Positions 18,215-26,815 are shown, counted from the stretch's first letter. The stretch is DNA of 60,399 nucleotides from Micromonospora inaquosa (GCF_003857055.1 NZ_QGSZ01000339.1:1-60399), one strand, 5' to 3'. The notes: generated from the sequence alone by a model not told the origin. Numbers and translations: made by a program.

Positions 18215-18341
18215 CTCGACCGCCTTCTAGCATGTGGCCCTACCCCCAGGTTGGCGGGCCGAACCGGACGGACAGCACCTCTTCGGGGCTCCTGAAGATC
18301 ACAATGCCAGGCAGAGACTGTTCGACCGCTCGACTGCGCAG

Positions 18342-18405
18342 CCCGGTGGCCCGAGGCCGCGCTGGCCACAGCCCCGGTGGCCCGAGGCCGCGCTGGCCAC
18401 AGCCC
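18342..18405. repeat. Two-copy tandem repeat, 31-bp period
   Basis: The block starting CCCGGTGGCCCGAGGCC occurs at 18342-18374 and again at 18373-18405, identical over 33 bp and overlapping by the period of 31. It lies in non-coding DNA just before a long hairpin. Confidence 0.8.
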
Positions 18406-18420
18406 GCCGCCCGGCGACCC

Positions 18421-18495
18421 ACCCCTTGCTCTGCACCCGCCCAAGCGCCAGTTACGGACCGTGCGTGGTGCGCGGGCGGGTGCAGAGCAAAGGGT
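18421..18495. repeat. Long imperfect hairpin (REP-like element)
   Basis: TTGCTCTGCACCCGCCC (18426-18442) pairs perfectly with 18474-18490; after one mismatch (18425/18491) four more pairs extend the stem to 18421/18495. The 31-nt loop is not structured obviously. Arms this long without a T-run, in an intergenic space, look like a repetitive palindromic element rather than a terminator. Confidence 0.65.
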
Positions 18496-18560
18496 GGCCG
18501 TGCCTATGGTGCTACCCGTCCGCGCGCTCGGTCTCTGCCGCCCGCGTCGAGAGACGGCAA

Positions 18561-18592
18561 CGCGCCGCCCGGGACAGAACCCGAGCGGCGCG
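18561..18592 (-). terminator. Terminator of first esterase gene
   Basis: CGCGCCGC (18561-18568) pairs with GCGGCGCG (18585-18592), with one C/A mismatch and four more inner pairs, about 35 bp past the stop of the gene ending at 18625. Confidence 0.7.
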
Positions 18593-18624
18593 TCTCCGAC
18601 GTGGCGGGCGTGCCTGGTGCCGTA

Positions 18625-19965
18625 CTAGTTGCGGGTGCTCCACTGCTGGTTGGCGCCGCCGTGGCAGGCCCAGAGGTGAAGCTGCGTCCCATTGGCGGTG
18701 CCGGAACCGATGGCGTCGAGGCACAGCCCCGATTGGGCTCCGGTGATGGTGCCGTTCGAGTTCAGGTTCCACTGCTGGTTGGACTGGCCGTTGCAGTCCC
18801 AGATGATCACCGCGGTGCCGTTGCTGCTCCCCGCCCCGCTGGCGTCCAGGCACTTGTTGCCGTAGACGGTCAGGGCGCGGTTGGCGGTGTGGGTCCACCG
18901 CTGGTTGGTGCCACCGTGACAGTCCCACAGTTGCGGGCGGGCGCCGTTGCTGGTGCTGGAGTTGGGGATGTCGATGCACCGGCCGGACTGGCCACCGGCG
19001 ATCAGCACGTTCTGCTGGCCGGCCGGCGGCGGGGTCGTTGGCGGGGGAGTGGTGGGCGGCACGTCAGACCCGAACTGGGTGAAGAACCGCCACACCTCCT
19101 GCTTGACCCAGCTCCGCGCGCCGCTCTCACAGCCGGCACACCCGTCCACCGGACCTTGCTGGTGGCCACCGTCGAACGCGGCCCAGACCACCGGATATCC
19201 GGGCTGGCAGGAGTACGCGGTGGTGATGTGGGTGAGGCTGCCAGCCCTCGGCTCCGGCGGGTTCTGCGCAGCGCATCCGTTGTTCCGGACGAACCTGTCG
19301 CGCAGCGACCGTCCGCTGGGGATGTTGTCGTTGATACCGTGAATGCCCAGGTAGGCGACGGGCTGGGTGCCGCCGCTGCACCCGCTGATCGCCCCCGGGG
19401 CCGCGATTGCGGCGACCGCACGGAACACCGTCGGCCGGGAACACGCCAACGAGTAGCTCATCGCGCCGCCGTAGCTGAAGCCGACCGAGAAACGTTGCGT
19501 GGTGTCGACGCAGAGGGCGTTGTCGATCACGCGGATCATGTCGTCGGTGAAGGTCACGTCCTCACCGTTGGAGTTGCCCCAACCGTTGTTGAGGCCCTGC
19601 GGGGCGACGAAGATCGTGCTGTTGTTCGCCTGCGAGAGCATGCCGTAGTAGGCCCACGCGGCCCCGTCGGTTCCGCCCGACGCGACCTGACTGGCGGTGC
19701 CGCCCAACCAGTGGAACCCGAAGGCCAACCGGTGGGCATAGGTGTTGTTGTAGTTGTCAGGCAACCGAAGGATGAAGCTGCGGCTCTTCCCGCTGCTCTG
19801 GATGGTGTGGGTTCCGCTGTTCAGCCCGGGCGCCTTGCCGCAGCCGGCAGTGGTGGCCGCGGCTGCCGGTGCGACCGTCGTGACGACGTACATTCCGACG
19901 GCGACCAGCATCATGACCGCCATGGCTGCCCCTAGCCAGGGGGCGGAGTGTCTGCGAAGTGGCAC
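18625..19965 (-). CDS. Secreted PHB-depolymerase/feruloyl-esterase-like enzyme with ricin-B domain
   Basis: 446 aa, exported. Signal peptide in residues 1-37 ending APAAAA. The alpha/beta-hydrolase catalytic domain (about 38-300, LpqC/CE1-like) has nucleophile motif GFSYGGAMSYS and a late FDGGHQQGP that probably carries the catalytic His. A Thr/Pro linker (PPTTPPPTTPPP) leads to a C-terminal ricin-B lectin domain with repeated QxW motifs (NQRW, NQQW, NQQW). I chose GTG 19965 because AAGGAGG sits 8 bp upstream; ATG 19995 is an alternative. Likely removes feruloyl or acetyl groups from plant polysaccharide; PHB cleavage is the other option. Confidence 0.85.
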   Translation of the reverse strand: MPLRRHSAPWLGAAMAVMMLVAVGMYVVTTVAPAAAATTAGCGKAPGLNSGTHTIQSSGKSRSFILRLPDNYNNTYAHRLAFGFHWLGGTASQVASGGTDGAAWAYYGMLSQANNSTIFVAPQGLNNGWGNSNGEDVTFTDDMIRVIDNALCVDTTQRFSVGFSYGGAMSYSLACSRPTVFRAVAAIAAPGAISGCSGGTQPVAYLGIHGINDNIPSGRSLRDRFVRNNGCAAQNPPEPRAGSLTHITTAYSCQPGYPVVWAAFDGGHQQGPVDGCAGCESGARSWVKQEVWRFFTQFGSDVPPTTPPPTTPPPAGQQNVLIAGGQSGRCIDIPNSSTSNGARPQLWDCHGGTNQRWTHTANRALTVYGNKCLDASGAGSSNGTAVIIWDCNGQSNQQWNLNSNGTITGAQSGLCLDAIGSGTANGTQLHLWACHGGANQQWSTRN

Positions 19966-20005
19966 GGTTGAGCCTCCTTGGGCGTGGTTGAACATCCGGC
20001 GGACC

Positions 20006-20024
20006 GGTCCCCTTTTCGGGAACC
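20006..20024 (-). terminator. Short intercistronic hairpin between esterase paralogues
   Basis: A 7-bp stem with one G-U pair (20006-20012 with 20018-20024) and a 5-nt loop in the 68-bp gap. It may partially terminate transcripts of the upstream esterase gene. Confidence 0.35.
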
Positions 20025-20033
20025 TCGCCGGGC

Positions 20034-21383
20034 TCAGCTCCGGCTCCAGCGTTGATTGGCAGCGCCGGTGCAGTCCCAGATCTGGATGCGTGTGCCGTTG
20101 GCCGTGCCGCTGCCGACCGTGTCCAGGCACCGGCCCGAACCAACTCCGGTGATCGAGCCGTCGGCATTGAGCCGCCACTTCTGGTTGGACTGGCCGTTGC
20201 AGTCCCAAATGATCACCGAGCTGCCGTTCGCGGTGCTGGCGCCGTTGACGTCGAGGCACTTGCCGCCGAAGACGCGCAGCTCCTGAGCGCTGGTCGAGGT
20301 CCAGCTCTGGTTGCTCTGGCCGTGGCAGTCCCAGATGATCGCTGCCGCGCCGTTGGTCTGCGAGGCGCCGTTGACGTCCAGGCATCGTCCGGAGGACGTG
20401 TTGCGCAGGGCCGACGCGCCGCTCGGCGGCGGGGTGGTCGGTGGTGGGGTCGTCGGGTCGGTGCTACCGAACTGGGTGAAGAACTTCCACACCTCGCCCT
20501 TGGTCCAGGTCCTGGCTCCGCTGTCCCCGCCGCCGTCCACCGGGCCGGGGGTGTGCCCGCCGTCGAAGGCGGCCCAGACCACCGGATACCCGGAGCGGCA
20601 GCCGGAGTAGGTGGTGGTGATGTGGGTCAGGCTGCCCGCCCTCGGTTCGGGTGGGCTCTGTGCGGTGCACCCGTTGTTGCGCACGAAGGTGTCACGCAGG
20701 GACCGTCCGGCGGAGACGTTGAGGACCGGGTCCCCGATGCCGTGAATTCCCATGTACGCGACCGGCTGGGTGCCGCCGCTGCACCCGCTGAGCTGCCCGC
20801 CGGAGTAGACCGCGACGGCGCGGAAGACACTCGGCCGGGAACAGGCCAGCGAGTAGCTCATACCGCCGCCGTAGCTGAAGCCGAGCGCGAAGCGTTGCGT
20901 GGTGTCGACACAGAGGTCTGCCTCGATCACCCTGATCATGTCGTCGACGAAGGTGACGTCCTGGCCGCCGGGGTTGGCCCAGCCGTTGCCGTTGCCCTGT
21001 GGGGCGACGAAAATGGTGCTGTTGTTCGCCTGCTGCCGCAGCCCGTAGTAGGACCAGGCTGCCCCGTCGGATCCACCGCCGTCGACGTCGTTGGCGGTGC
21101 CGCCGTTCCAGTGGAATCCGAAGATCAATCGGTAGGCGTGGTTCCTGTCGTAGTTGTCCGGAATCCGCAGGATGAAACTACGGTTCTGACCACTGCTCTG
21201 GATGGATCGTTGCCCGCTGGTCAGCGTGGGTGCCTTGCCGCATCCGGCGGTCGCCGCGGCCGCCCCGATCTCCGCGGCCGACGCGGTGGTGCCCAAGCCG
21301 CCGGCCAGTGCCGCCGCGCTCACGGTCACGACGACGGCCGCCGCCGTCGCAAGCAATCCAAGGATGGGTCTACGTCTTGTCAT
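20034..21383 (-). CDS. Secreted PHB-depolymerase/feruloyl-esterase-like enzyme with ricin-B domain (paralogue)
   Basis: 449 aa, tandem paralogue of the next gene in the same orientation, with near-identical motifs (GFSYGGGMSYSLAC, FDGGHTPGP) and the same linker/ricin-B layout; QxW motifs read NQSW, NQKW and NQRW. Signal peptide 1-33. ATG 21383 is preceded by GCGGGAG; the upstream GTG at 21407 lacks a site. A good promoter sits 136 bp upstream. Sequence differences lie mostly in surface loops, so the substrate may differ between copies. Confidence 0.87.
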   Translation of the reverse strand: MTRRRPILGLLATAAAVVVTVSAAALAGGLGTTASAAEIGAAAATAGCGKAPTLTSGQRSIQSSGQNRSFILRIPDNYDRNHAYRLIFGFHWNGGTANDVDGGGSDGAAWSYYGLRQQANNSTIFVAPQGNGNGWANPGGQDVTFVDDMIRVIEADLCVDTTQRFALGFSYGGGMSYSLACSRPSVFRAVAVYSGGQLSGCSGGTQPVAYMGIHGIGDPVLNVSAGRSLRDTFVRNNGCTAQSPPEPRAGSLTHITTTYSGCRSGYPVVWAAFDGGHTPGPVDGGGDSGARTWTKGEVWKFFTQFGSTDPTTPPPTTPPPSGASALRNTSSGRCLDVNGASQTNGAAAIIWDCHGQSNQSWTSTSAQELRVFGGKCLDVNGASTANGSSVIIWDCNGQSNQKWRLNADGSITGVGSGRCLDTVGSGTANGTRIQIWDCTGAANQRWSRS

Positions 21384-21518
21384 GAAGGGGCTCCCGCCAC
21401 TCGGCACGAACTAGTCGAAAAGGGGTCTACGGCGACCCGCGCGCCGCCACGACACGCCACTGCAGGTCACCCGCGCCGACCACGCGGGACCAGTCGGCCG
21501 TCGAATCGATTCGCTCCG

Positions 21519-21547
21519 ACGCTAGATCTGACAGTGAAAGATGTCAA
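21519..21547 (-). promoter_or_regulatory. Sigma70-type promoter of the esterase pair
   Basis: On the minus strand, TTGACA (21542-21547) and TAGCGT (21519-21524) are separated by exactly 17 bp. The -35 lies within an inverted repeat TGACA-N8-TGTCA (21529-21546), a possible operator. This leaves a 5' UTR of about 130 nt. Confidence 0.65.
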
Positions 21548-21584
21548 TGCCGTGTCCGGCAGGTTGCGGCCCGGGTGACCCCGG

Positions 21585-22142
21585 TCAGGCGCTCGTGAGC
21601 TCGGCCGCGCCGAAGGAGACCGCGAATCGCTTGCACCAGATGGAGACGCTTTGAAAGTCGCGTGGATCAACCGACGCCGGTAGCTCGTACACCTGGTTGC
21701 CCCTGTTGCCCTTGAGCTTCGCCAGCTCGACCCATTCGCCATCGTCGAACACCCGCCAGCCGGCCGTGCCTCGGATCACCGGCTGGTCGGTCAGCCACAC
21801 CCGCAGGTCCGGGCCGTTCGACGTGTTCAGGTCTCGGATGACGAGCTGGTGGCGGCCGTCGGCGAGCCGGTGGATCTCGGCGCTGCCGGTCGTCCGGTGC
21901 TCATGGGTGACGAACTCGCCGGCGGTCAGGATCTCGTTCGCCGCCGGGGTGGTTGCCGAGGCCGCTGGAGCCGATGTCGAGGACGCCGGGGTCGGGGTGG
22001 CCGATGTCGCCGACACCCCGGGTAGCGCTTCGTCGACGTAGGTGTCGGTGAACAGCTTCCACGGCTGGAACCAGTAGAGGGCCAGCACCGCCACGACGAC
22101 AGCGGCGGCGAGGCCGACCCGGGCCACCGGCGACCGGAACAT
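21585..22142 (-). CDS. Membrane-anchored DM13 domain protein
   Basis: 185 aa. A single N-terminal membrane segment (VGLAAAVVVAVLALYWF), a Ser/Thr/Pro/Ala-rich spacer, then a DM13 domain (about 75-185) with GSAEIHRLADGRHQLVIRD and KGNRGNQVYELP and a lone Cys in SIWCKRFAVSFG. DM13 has been proposed to carry a redox-active cysteine in electron transfer or hydroxylation. ATG 22142 has GGGAAGA nearby; GTG 22154 is an alternative. A tandem regulatory box shared with the two-component system and the GT2 operon lies upstream. Confidence 0.8.
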   Translation of the reverse strand: MFRSPVARVGLAAAVVVAVLALYWFQPWKLFTDTYVDEALPGVSATSATPTPASSTSAPAASATTPAANEILTAGEFVTHEHRTTGSAEIHRLADGRHQLVIRDLNTSNGPDLRVWLTDQPVIRGTAGWRVFDDGEWVELAKLKGNRGNQVYELPASVDPRDFQSVSIWCKRFAVSFGAAELTSA

Positions 22143-22160
22143 CCGTCTTCCCACCCCCGC

Positions 22161-22215
22161 AGCGTACGGCCGCGGTTGTTGTCGAACGGGTCGCGAACCC
22201 TTTCGGAACTCTTAC
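22161..22215 (-). promoter_or_regulatory. GTAAG-N6-GAAAG box and -10 of DM13 gene
   Basis: Minus strand: GTAAG (22211-22215), six bases, GAAAG (22200-22204), then TACGCT (22161-22166) beginning 49 bp after the box starts. The 11-bp spacing suits an OmpR-type regulator; the same layout recurs at 26743-26798 and 29351-29405. Confidence 0.6.
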
Positions 22216-23051
22216 GACGGCGTACCGGCCAGAGCCTGGCCGCAGGGGCAGACCCCCTGATCCGCTGGCAGCGTCCGCACCGCGTCGCCGAGCAGCACGC
22301 GCAGCCGATCGACGTTCCGGGCGAAGACCGTGAACACCTCCTGCTGGGTCACCCCGTGACCGACCTCGACACCCGAGTCGAGGTCGGTCACCAGGGACAG
22401 CGCGGTGTAACACAGCGCCAGTTCACGTGCCAGCACCGCCTCGGGGTGGCCGGTCATGCCGACGACCGACCAGCCCATCTGGCCGTGCCACAGTGATTCC
22501 GCACGGGTGGAGAACCGCGGCCCCTCGATCACGACCATGGTTCCGCCGTCGACCGGCTGCCAACCGGTGTTGCGGGCGGCGTCCAGGACCGTGGCCCGTC
22601 CGACCGGACAGTAGGGGTCGGCGAAGGGCACATGGACGACCTGGGGGAGTTGCCCGTCCGGGCCCGGCTGTCCGTCGAAGTAGGTCTGCTCGCGGCCACT
22701 GGTCCGGTCGACCAGTTGGTCCGGCACGACCAGGGTCCCGGGGCCCAGCTCTGGGCGCAGGCCGCCCACCGCACCCGGTGCGAGCACCTGCCGCACGCCG
22801 AGCGCTCGCAGCGCCCACAGGTTGGCCCGGTAGTTGATGCGGTGTGGAGGGAGGGTGTGCCGGCGTCCGTGGCGGGGCAGGAACACCACCGGCCGCCCGG
22901 CGAGACTCCCGACGGACAGCGAGTCGCTCGGCCGCCCATACGGTGTGTCGACGGTGACCTCGGCGACGTCGTCAAGGAACTCGTAGAAACCGGAGCCGCC
23001 GATCACGCCGACCGGCGCACGATCGGGCGGGCTGATCTCTCCTGCTGACAT
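22212..23051 (-). CDS. mtnP: S-methyl-5'-thioadenosine phosphorylase
   Basis: 279 aa, phosphorolyses MTA to adenine and 5-methylthioribose-1-phosphate. Family motifs: VGVIGGSGFYEF at the N-terminus, PRHGRRHTLPPHRINYRANLW in pieces (phosphate and base site), IEGPRFSTRAES and GMTGHPEAVLARE near 195-215. The C-terminus has an unusual CPCG. ATG preceded by CAGGAGGGG. Last gene of the overlapping glycosyltransferase/molybdoenzyme operon; the placement suggests use of an MTA-like nucleoside there rather than simple salvage. Confidence 0.92.
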   Translation of the reverse strand: MSAGEISPPDRAPVGVIGGSGFYEFLDDVAEVTVDTPYGRPSDSLSVGSLAGRPVVFLPRHGRRHTLPPHRINYRANLWALRALGVRQVLAPGAVGGLRPELGPGTLVVPDQLVDRTSGREQTYFDGQPGPDGQLPQVVHVPFADPYCPVGRATVLDAARNTGWQPVDGGTMVVIEGPRFSTRAESLWHGQMGWSVVGMTGHPEAVLARELALCYTALSLVTDLDSGVEVGHGVTQQEVFTVFARNVDRLRVLLGDAVRTLPADQGVCPCGQALAGTPS

Positions 23052-23094
23052 GGGTACCCCTCCTGGGCGACGAGTGGAGAACGCGGGGGCGGGC

Positions 23095-23520
23095 TCAGGG
23101 ACGGTCGGTTCGTCGGTTCGTGACGCGCCTGTCGACCATGGCGACGACGACCAGCACGATCACGATCGCGGCCCAGACGACAGCCAGCCCGACGGCGAGC
23201 CCCAGCGGGTAGTTGCGGTCCGGTAGACCCGGATTCGGAGGTGCCGACGGCGGTCGCCACAGCAGCGGCACCGCGATCAGCAGCAGGGTGGCGCTGGCCA
23301 GCAGGCCCGCGGTGACCCAGGCCAGGCGTAACCGGTTTGTCACCAGCCGGCTGAGCATCAGCCCGACCACTCCGACCAGCGGCGCCACTAGGACGTCGTG
23401 CAGCACCGGGCCGCCGATCAGCCACGGCAGGGCGGTACCGAGCTGGGGGAGGAGCAGCCAACCGCCGTACCCCACGGCCGAGGCGCCGAGCACGAGCAGG
23501 AGCAGCCGGACCGCTCTCAC
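23095..23520 (-). CDS. Small integral membrane protein of molybdoenzyme operon
   Basis: 141 aa with about four membrane segments (VRLLLLVLGASAVGYGGWLLL, LVAPLVGVVGLML, AWVTAGLLASATLLLIAVPLL in parts, and a C-terminal one) and a basic tail. GTG start overlaps the molybdoenzyme stop by 4 bp, so probably co-translated. No family recognised; possibly a quinone- or haem-interacting partner of the enzyme, by context only. Confidence 0.8.
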   Translation of the reverse strand: MRAVRLLLLVLGASAVGYGGWLLLPQLGTALPWLIGGPVLHDVLVAPLVGVVGLMLSRLVTNRLRLAWVTAGLLASATLLLIAVPLLWRPPSAPPNPGLPDRNYPLGLAVGLAVVWAAIVIVLVVVAMVDRRVTNRRTDRP

Positions 23521-24677
23521 CGCAGCACCTCCAAGCGGGCCACCCACTTGGTCTGCAAAACCCCCGGCCGGCTCGGCGCAACGAGTCGGCACGGGTAACC
23601 GTGGTCGGGGGACAGTTGCTCGCCATTGATCCTCAGCGCGAGCAGGGTCAGCGGGTCGCTGGCGTGGGCCGCGGGGAGTGTGCTTGCCGCGTACAGGCCG
23701 TCGGTTTCCAGTGAGGTGAACCGCACCGGCCGGCCGGTCGGTGCGCCGGCCCATCGGAGCAGTTGGACGACGGGCACGCCGGTCCAGTGGGCCGAGGCGC
23801 TCCAGCCCTCGACGCAGGCGATCGGTAGTTCCGCCGTGTGTTGCGGCAGAGCCGCCAGTTCGGCCAGGGACAGGGTCTCCCGGCCGCCCGGCCAGACGAT
23901 CTCCAGTCGCCAGTCCGGTGGAACGACGATGCGCGCGGCCGCCGCCGTACGGTTGATCGGGATGCCCTGCGGGCCGGCGGCGGAACGCCACGCCAACGGT
24001 GACGCCCGACGGAGCCACGGCACGGTGACCCCGGCGGTGGCCAGCACGGCGATGCCGGCCACCCCCACCGACGTACGCAGGAACGCGCGTCGCTCGGACG
24101 AGTCGTCACGCCCCGGTGCCGCAGCCGCCACCGCTCTGCTGCCCCGCAGTGGTGTGCTCAGCGCCGCGCGGGCGATCGGGAGCTTCACCGCGACGTGCAG
24201 CAGTATCGCGCCCGCTACCAGCCAGGCGACCGCGTAGTGCGCCGTCGGGAAGAAGAACCCCCACGGGTACGACTGGGCGACGTTGAACAGGCCCGTGACC
24301 AGTTCGAAGAACGCGGCGCAGACCAGTACCAGGACGGAGAGCCGTTCGAGGGCGTGCGCGGACAGGCGGATCGGCTGACGCAGGGGCGGACGGACGAACA
24401 GCCGGGGGTAGACGCTCCACAGTTTGGCCAGCAGCAACGGGATCGCCGCGACGCCGGAGAGCACGTGGACGCCCTGGGTGATCCGGTAGAGGTTGACCGG
24501 TCGGGTCGGCCAGGTGAACCAGCCCGGTGGGTGCTGGATGAAGTGGCTGAGCAGTCCGGTGCCGAAACACAGCCCGAACGCCACCCCGAGCCAGAGGCCG
24601 AGCCTGGCGGCGACGAGCGGAGAGTGTGAGGGCGCGGTGAAGTCCTCGGGTACGGGGATGCGTGGCCGGCGGATCAT
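23517..24677 (-). CDS. Membrane molybdopterin-dependent oxidoreductase (sulfite-oxidase/YedY fold)
   Basis: 386 aa. The N-terminal half (about 20-190) has four or five membrane helices with several His (LLSHFIQHPPGW, GVHVLSG, TAHYAVAW, LLHVAVKLP), resembling a di-haem cytochrome b. After a hydrophobic segment near 210-230, the C-terminal SUOX-type Mo domain carries the predicted ligand Cys in LPIACVEGWSAS and ends with GYPCRLVAPSRPGVLQTKW. ATG overlaps the methyltransferase stop (ATGA). Probably an extracytoplasmic oxidoreductase feeding or drawing electrons from quinones; substrate unknown. Confidence 0.85.
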   Translation of the reverse strand: MIRRPRIPVPEDFTAPSHSPLVAARLGLWLGVAFGLCFGTGLLSHFIQHPPGWFTWPTRPVNLYRITQGVHVLSGVAAIPLLLAKLWSVYPRLFVRPPLRQPIRLSAHALERLSVLVLVCAAFFELVTGLFNVAQSYPWGFFFPTAHYAVAWLVAGAILLHVAVKLPIARAALSTPLRGSRAVAAAAPGRDDSSERRAFLRTSVGVAGIAVLATAGVTVPWLRRASPLAWRSAAGPQGIPINRTAAAARIVVPPDWRLEIVWPGGRETLSLAELAALPQHTAELPIACVEGWSASAHWTGVPVVQLLRWAGAPTGRPVRFTSLETDGLYAASTLPAAHASDPLTLLALRINGEQLSPDHGYPCRLVAPSRPGVLQTKWVARLEVLR

Positions 24678-25384
24678 GCGCGGACCAGCTCGGCGAACCA
24701 GCGTGAACCGAACCGGAAACGGTCGGCGACCCGCAGGCCGGCAGCGGCTGCGGTACGGGTGACCGCCTCCGCCCCGACCCGCGCCCATCGAAACGCCGGC
24801 CCCCGCAGTTCCCGTTCGCCGGACGATCCGGACAGGACGTACGCCTGTCCCCGCCACAGCCCAGCCCCCGAGGGCTCCACCTCGACGATGAGCGTTCCGT
24901 CGCTCGCGATCAGGGCGCCACACCGGCGCAGCAGCCGGACCGGGTCACCACCGATGCCGATGTTGCCGTCGATGAGCACGGCGTGTGCCCACCTCCCCTC
25001 GCCGGGTAGTGGTTCGAAGACGTCGCGTCGCAGCGCGACCACACCCCGGCCCTGGGTCAGCCGTACCGCCTCGGCGGAAATGTCCACCCCCAGTGCGACG
25101 AGGCCCCGCTGGGCGAGCGCCCTGGTCAGCCGGCCAGGGCCGCAGCCGAGGTCGATCGTGGGCCCGGTGCAGCGGGCGGCGACGGACTCAACCGCCGGTT
25201 CGGGCGGGCCGTGCCAGCGCCGTACCGGCAACAGGTCACGCCGCCCGTCGGCGTGCACCAGCCAGTGGTCGGGTTGGGCCGCGGGCGTCGAGCGGACCGG
25301 CGTGCAGGCGTCACGGTCGGCGGACCACCCGCCGATCCGGCCCAGCACCACATCGAAGCCGTCGAGGCTGATCGTCGACGTCAC
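24674..25384 (-). CDS. Class I SAM-dependent methyltransferase
   Basis: 236 aa. SAM-binding motif I is TIDLGCGPGRLTRAL near residue 75, followed by ALGVDISAEAV (acidic motif II). Start is GTG at 25384 in a 4-bp overlap with the upstream gene; longer upstream frames have no support. Substrate unknown. Its place between a DUF2064 protein and a molybdoenzyme suggests modification of the operon's sugar product. Confidence 0.87.
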   Translation of the reverse strand: MTSTISLDGFDVVLGRIGGWSADRDACTPVRSTPAAQPDHWLVHADGRRDLLPVRRWHGPPEPAVESVAARCTGPTIDLGCGPGRLTRALAQRGLVALGVDISAEAVRLTQGRGVVALRRDVFEPLPGEGRWAHAVLIDGNIGIGGDPVRLLRRCGALIASDGTLIVEVEPSGAGLWRGQAYVLSGSSGERELRGPAFRWARVGAEAVTRTAAAAGLRVADRFRFGSRWFAELVRA

Positions 25385-26061
25385 CGGGGATGCCCGTTCA
25401 CCAACTGGCCGCCGACCGACGCGACGGCCTGCGCGAACCGGGTGCCGGGCAGGTCGGCCGCGACCGCCAGCGCCGCCGGCCAGTCGTCGACATCCCGCTG
25501 CACGGGCAGGACCGCCGGGTGGATGCCCTGCCCACGCAGAGCGGCGAGGGTACGGCGACCGGTGTCGCCGGTCGACATCGGTACCTCGCGCAACACGCTC
25601 GCGCACGACGGGTCGCGTAGCCCGAGTGCCCACCAGCCGCCGTCGAGCGCCGGTCCGAACACCGCCTCGTGCTCGGCGAGCCGCTCCAGCGCGGCGGTGA
25701 GCAGGGCCGGTCGGATCTGCGGCGTGTCCATGCCGATCTGCAGCACCGGTCGGCCGGGAAAGGCCGCGGCGGTGTCGGCGTGGGCGTTCGCGAGGCGGTC
25801 GGCGAACGTGGCGCCGCGCTGCGGAAACAGGTGCCAACCCGCCAACGCGGCGGTCAGTTCCGCGCCGCACTCGGCGTCGGCGAACCGACCGGTGTGGGCC
25901 AGCACCGGAATGGTCGACGCCGTGCCGCGTACCGCCGCGAGGGTGTCCAACAGCGACGCCGCCGCGATCCGGGCCGACTGGGTGGGGTCAGCCGGTGGGC
26001 AGAGGCGTGTCTTGGCCAGCCCGGCAACCGGTGCCTTCGCGACCACGAGCAGGACGTTCAC
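25381..26061 (-). CDS. DUF2064/TIGR04282-type glycosyltransferase-fold protein
   Basis: 226 aa. It opens VNVLLVVAKAPVAGLAKTRL, the hallmark of the DUF2064 family with a nucleotide-sugar-transferase fold, and has IGMDTPQI and FGPALDGGWWALGL as further conserved blocks. Family members occur in arsenosugar-type and other small glycoside loci, next to GT2 enzymes, as here. GTG start overlaps the GT2 stop by 4 bp. Enzymatic role unproven. Confidence 0.85.
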   Translation of the reverse strand: MNVLLVVAKAPVAGLAKTRLCPPADPTQSARIAAASLLDTLAAVRGTASTIPVLAHTGRFADAECGAELTAALAGWHLFPQRGATFADRLANAHADTAAAFPGRPVLQIGMDTPQIRPALLTAALERLAEHEAVFGPALDGGWWALGLRDPSCASVLREVPMSTGDTGRRTLAALRGQGIHPAVLPVQRDVDDWPAALAVAADLPGTRFAQAVASVGGQLVNGHPR

Positions 26062-26735
26062 CGGCCACCACCGGCACCGGCGCGGAGCACTCCGGCGAAG
26101 TCCCGGGTCGCCCGCAGCGTGCCCCGGACCGACCCGGAGACCTTCGATCTGGTGCCGGCGGCCCGGGGCGCGTACGCGACGTCCAGCTCGACGATCCGCC
26201 AGCCCGCCGCGGCTGCGCGGAGCAGCAGTTCCAGGGGGTAGCCGAACGCGCGGTCGTCGACCCCGAGGCCCAGCAACGCCGCCCGGCGGGCCACCCGGAT
26301 CGGGCTGATGTCGTACACCGGCACCCCGCGACGCCGTAGCAGCGCGGCGACCAGCGCGTTCCCGGTGCGGGCATGCCACGGCCAGGCCTCCGCCGAGATC
26401 GGCCGACGCCGCCCGACGGCGAGATCGGCCCGACCGTCGAGCACCGTGGCGACGAGCCGGGGCAGCTCGGCCGGATCGAACGAGCCGTCCGCGTCGAGCA
26501 CGCAGACCAGATCCGCGTCCGCCGCCAGCAGGCCGGCGTGCACGGCAGCGCCGTAACCGCGCCGCGGCTCGTGGACGACCCGCGCCCCGTGCTCGGCCGC
26601 GACGACCGGTGAACCGTCCGTGGAGCCGTTGTCGACCACGATGGCGTGGTAGCCGGGCGGCAGCCCGCCCAGTACGGCAGGAAGTGCGGCCGCCTCGTCC
26701 AGACATGGCAGCACCACGTCGATCGTTGTGTGCAT
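26058..26735 (-). CDS. GT2 family glycosyltransferase
   Basis: 225 aa, single-domain GT-A enzyme: IDVVLPCLDEAAALPAVL start, VVDNGSTDGSP, and the DxD-type metal motif in VCVLDADGSFDP. No membrane segments, so cytoplasmic, perhaps acting at a lipid carrier. First gene of a six-gene operon. A -10 TAGCGT lies 7 bp before the ATG, so the mRNA is probably leaderless. Confidence 0.88.
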   Translation of the reverse strand: MHTTIDVVLPCLDEAAALPAVLGGLPPGYHAIVVDNGSTDGSPVVAAEHGARVVHEPRRGYGAAVHAGLLAADADLVCVLDADGSFDPAELPRLVATVLDGRADLAVGRRRPISAEAWPWHARTGNALVAALLRRRGVPVYDISPIRVARRAALLGLGVDDRAFGYPLELLLRAAAAGWRIVELDVAYAPRAAGTRSKVSGSVRGTLRATRDFAGVLRAGAGGGR

Positions 26736-26742
26736 ACCGGCG

Positions 26743-26815
26743 ACGCTAGGCCCGCCAGGGGCCGTCCGGGCCGCTCTGTCTCCTTACGAATCGCTTACCG
26801 GGCACCGGATCTTAC
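26743..26815 (-). promoter_or_regulatory. GTAAG-N6-GTAAG box and leaderless promoter of GT2 operon
   Basis: Minus strand: GTAAG at 26794-26798 and 26783-26787 (11-bp period), plus a third copy at 26811-26815. The -10 hexamer TAGCGT (26743-26748) starts 50 bp after the pair. The ATG follows 7 bp later, so transcription should begin at or next to the start codon. Confidence 0.6.

Larger units (their letters stand above)
18215..18624. other. 410-bp intergenic region with repeats and hairpins
   Basis: No gene is supported. It contains a 31-bp-period tandem repeat (18342-18405), a long hairpin (18421-18495) and the terminator of the esterase gene (18561-18592), described separately. Confidence 0.6.
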
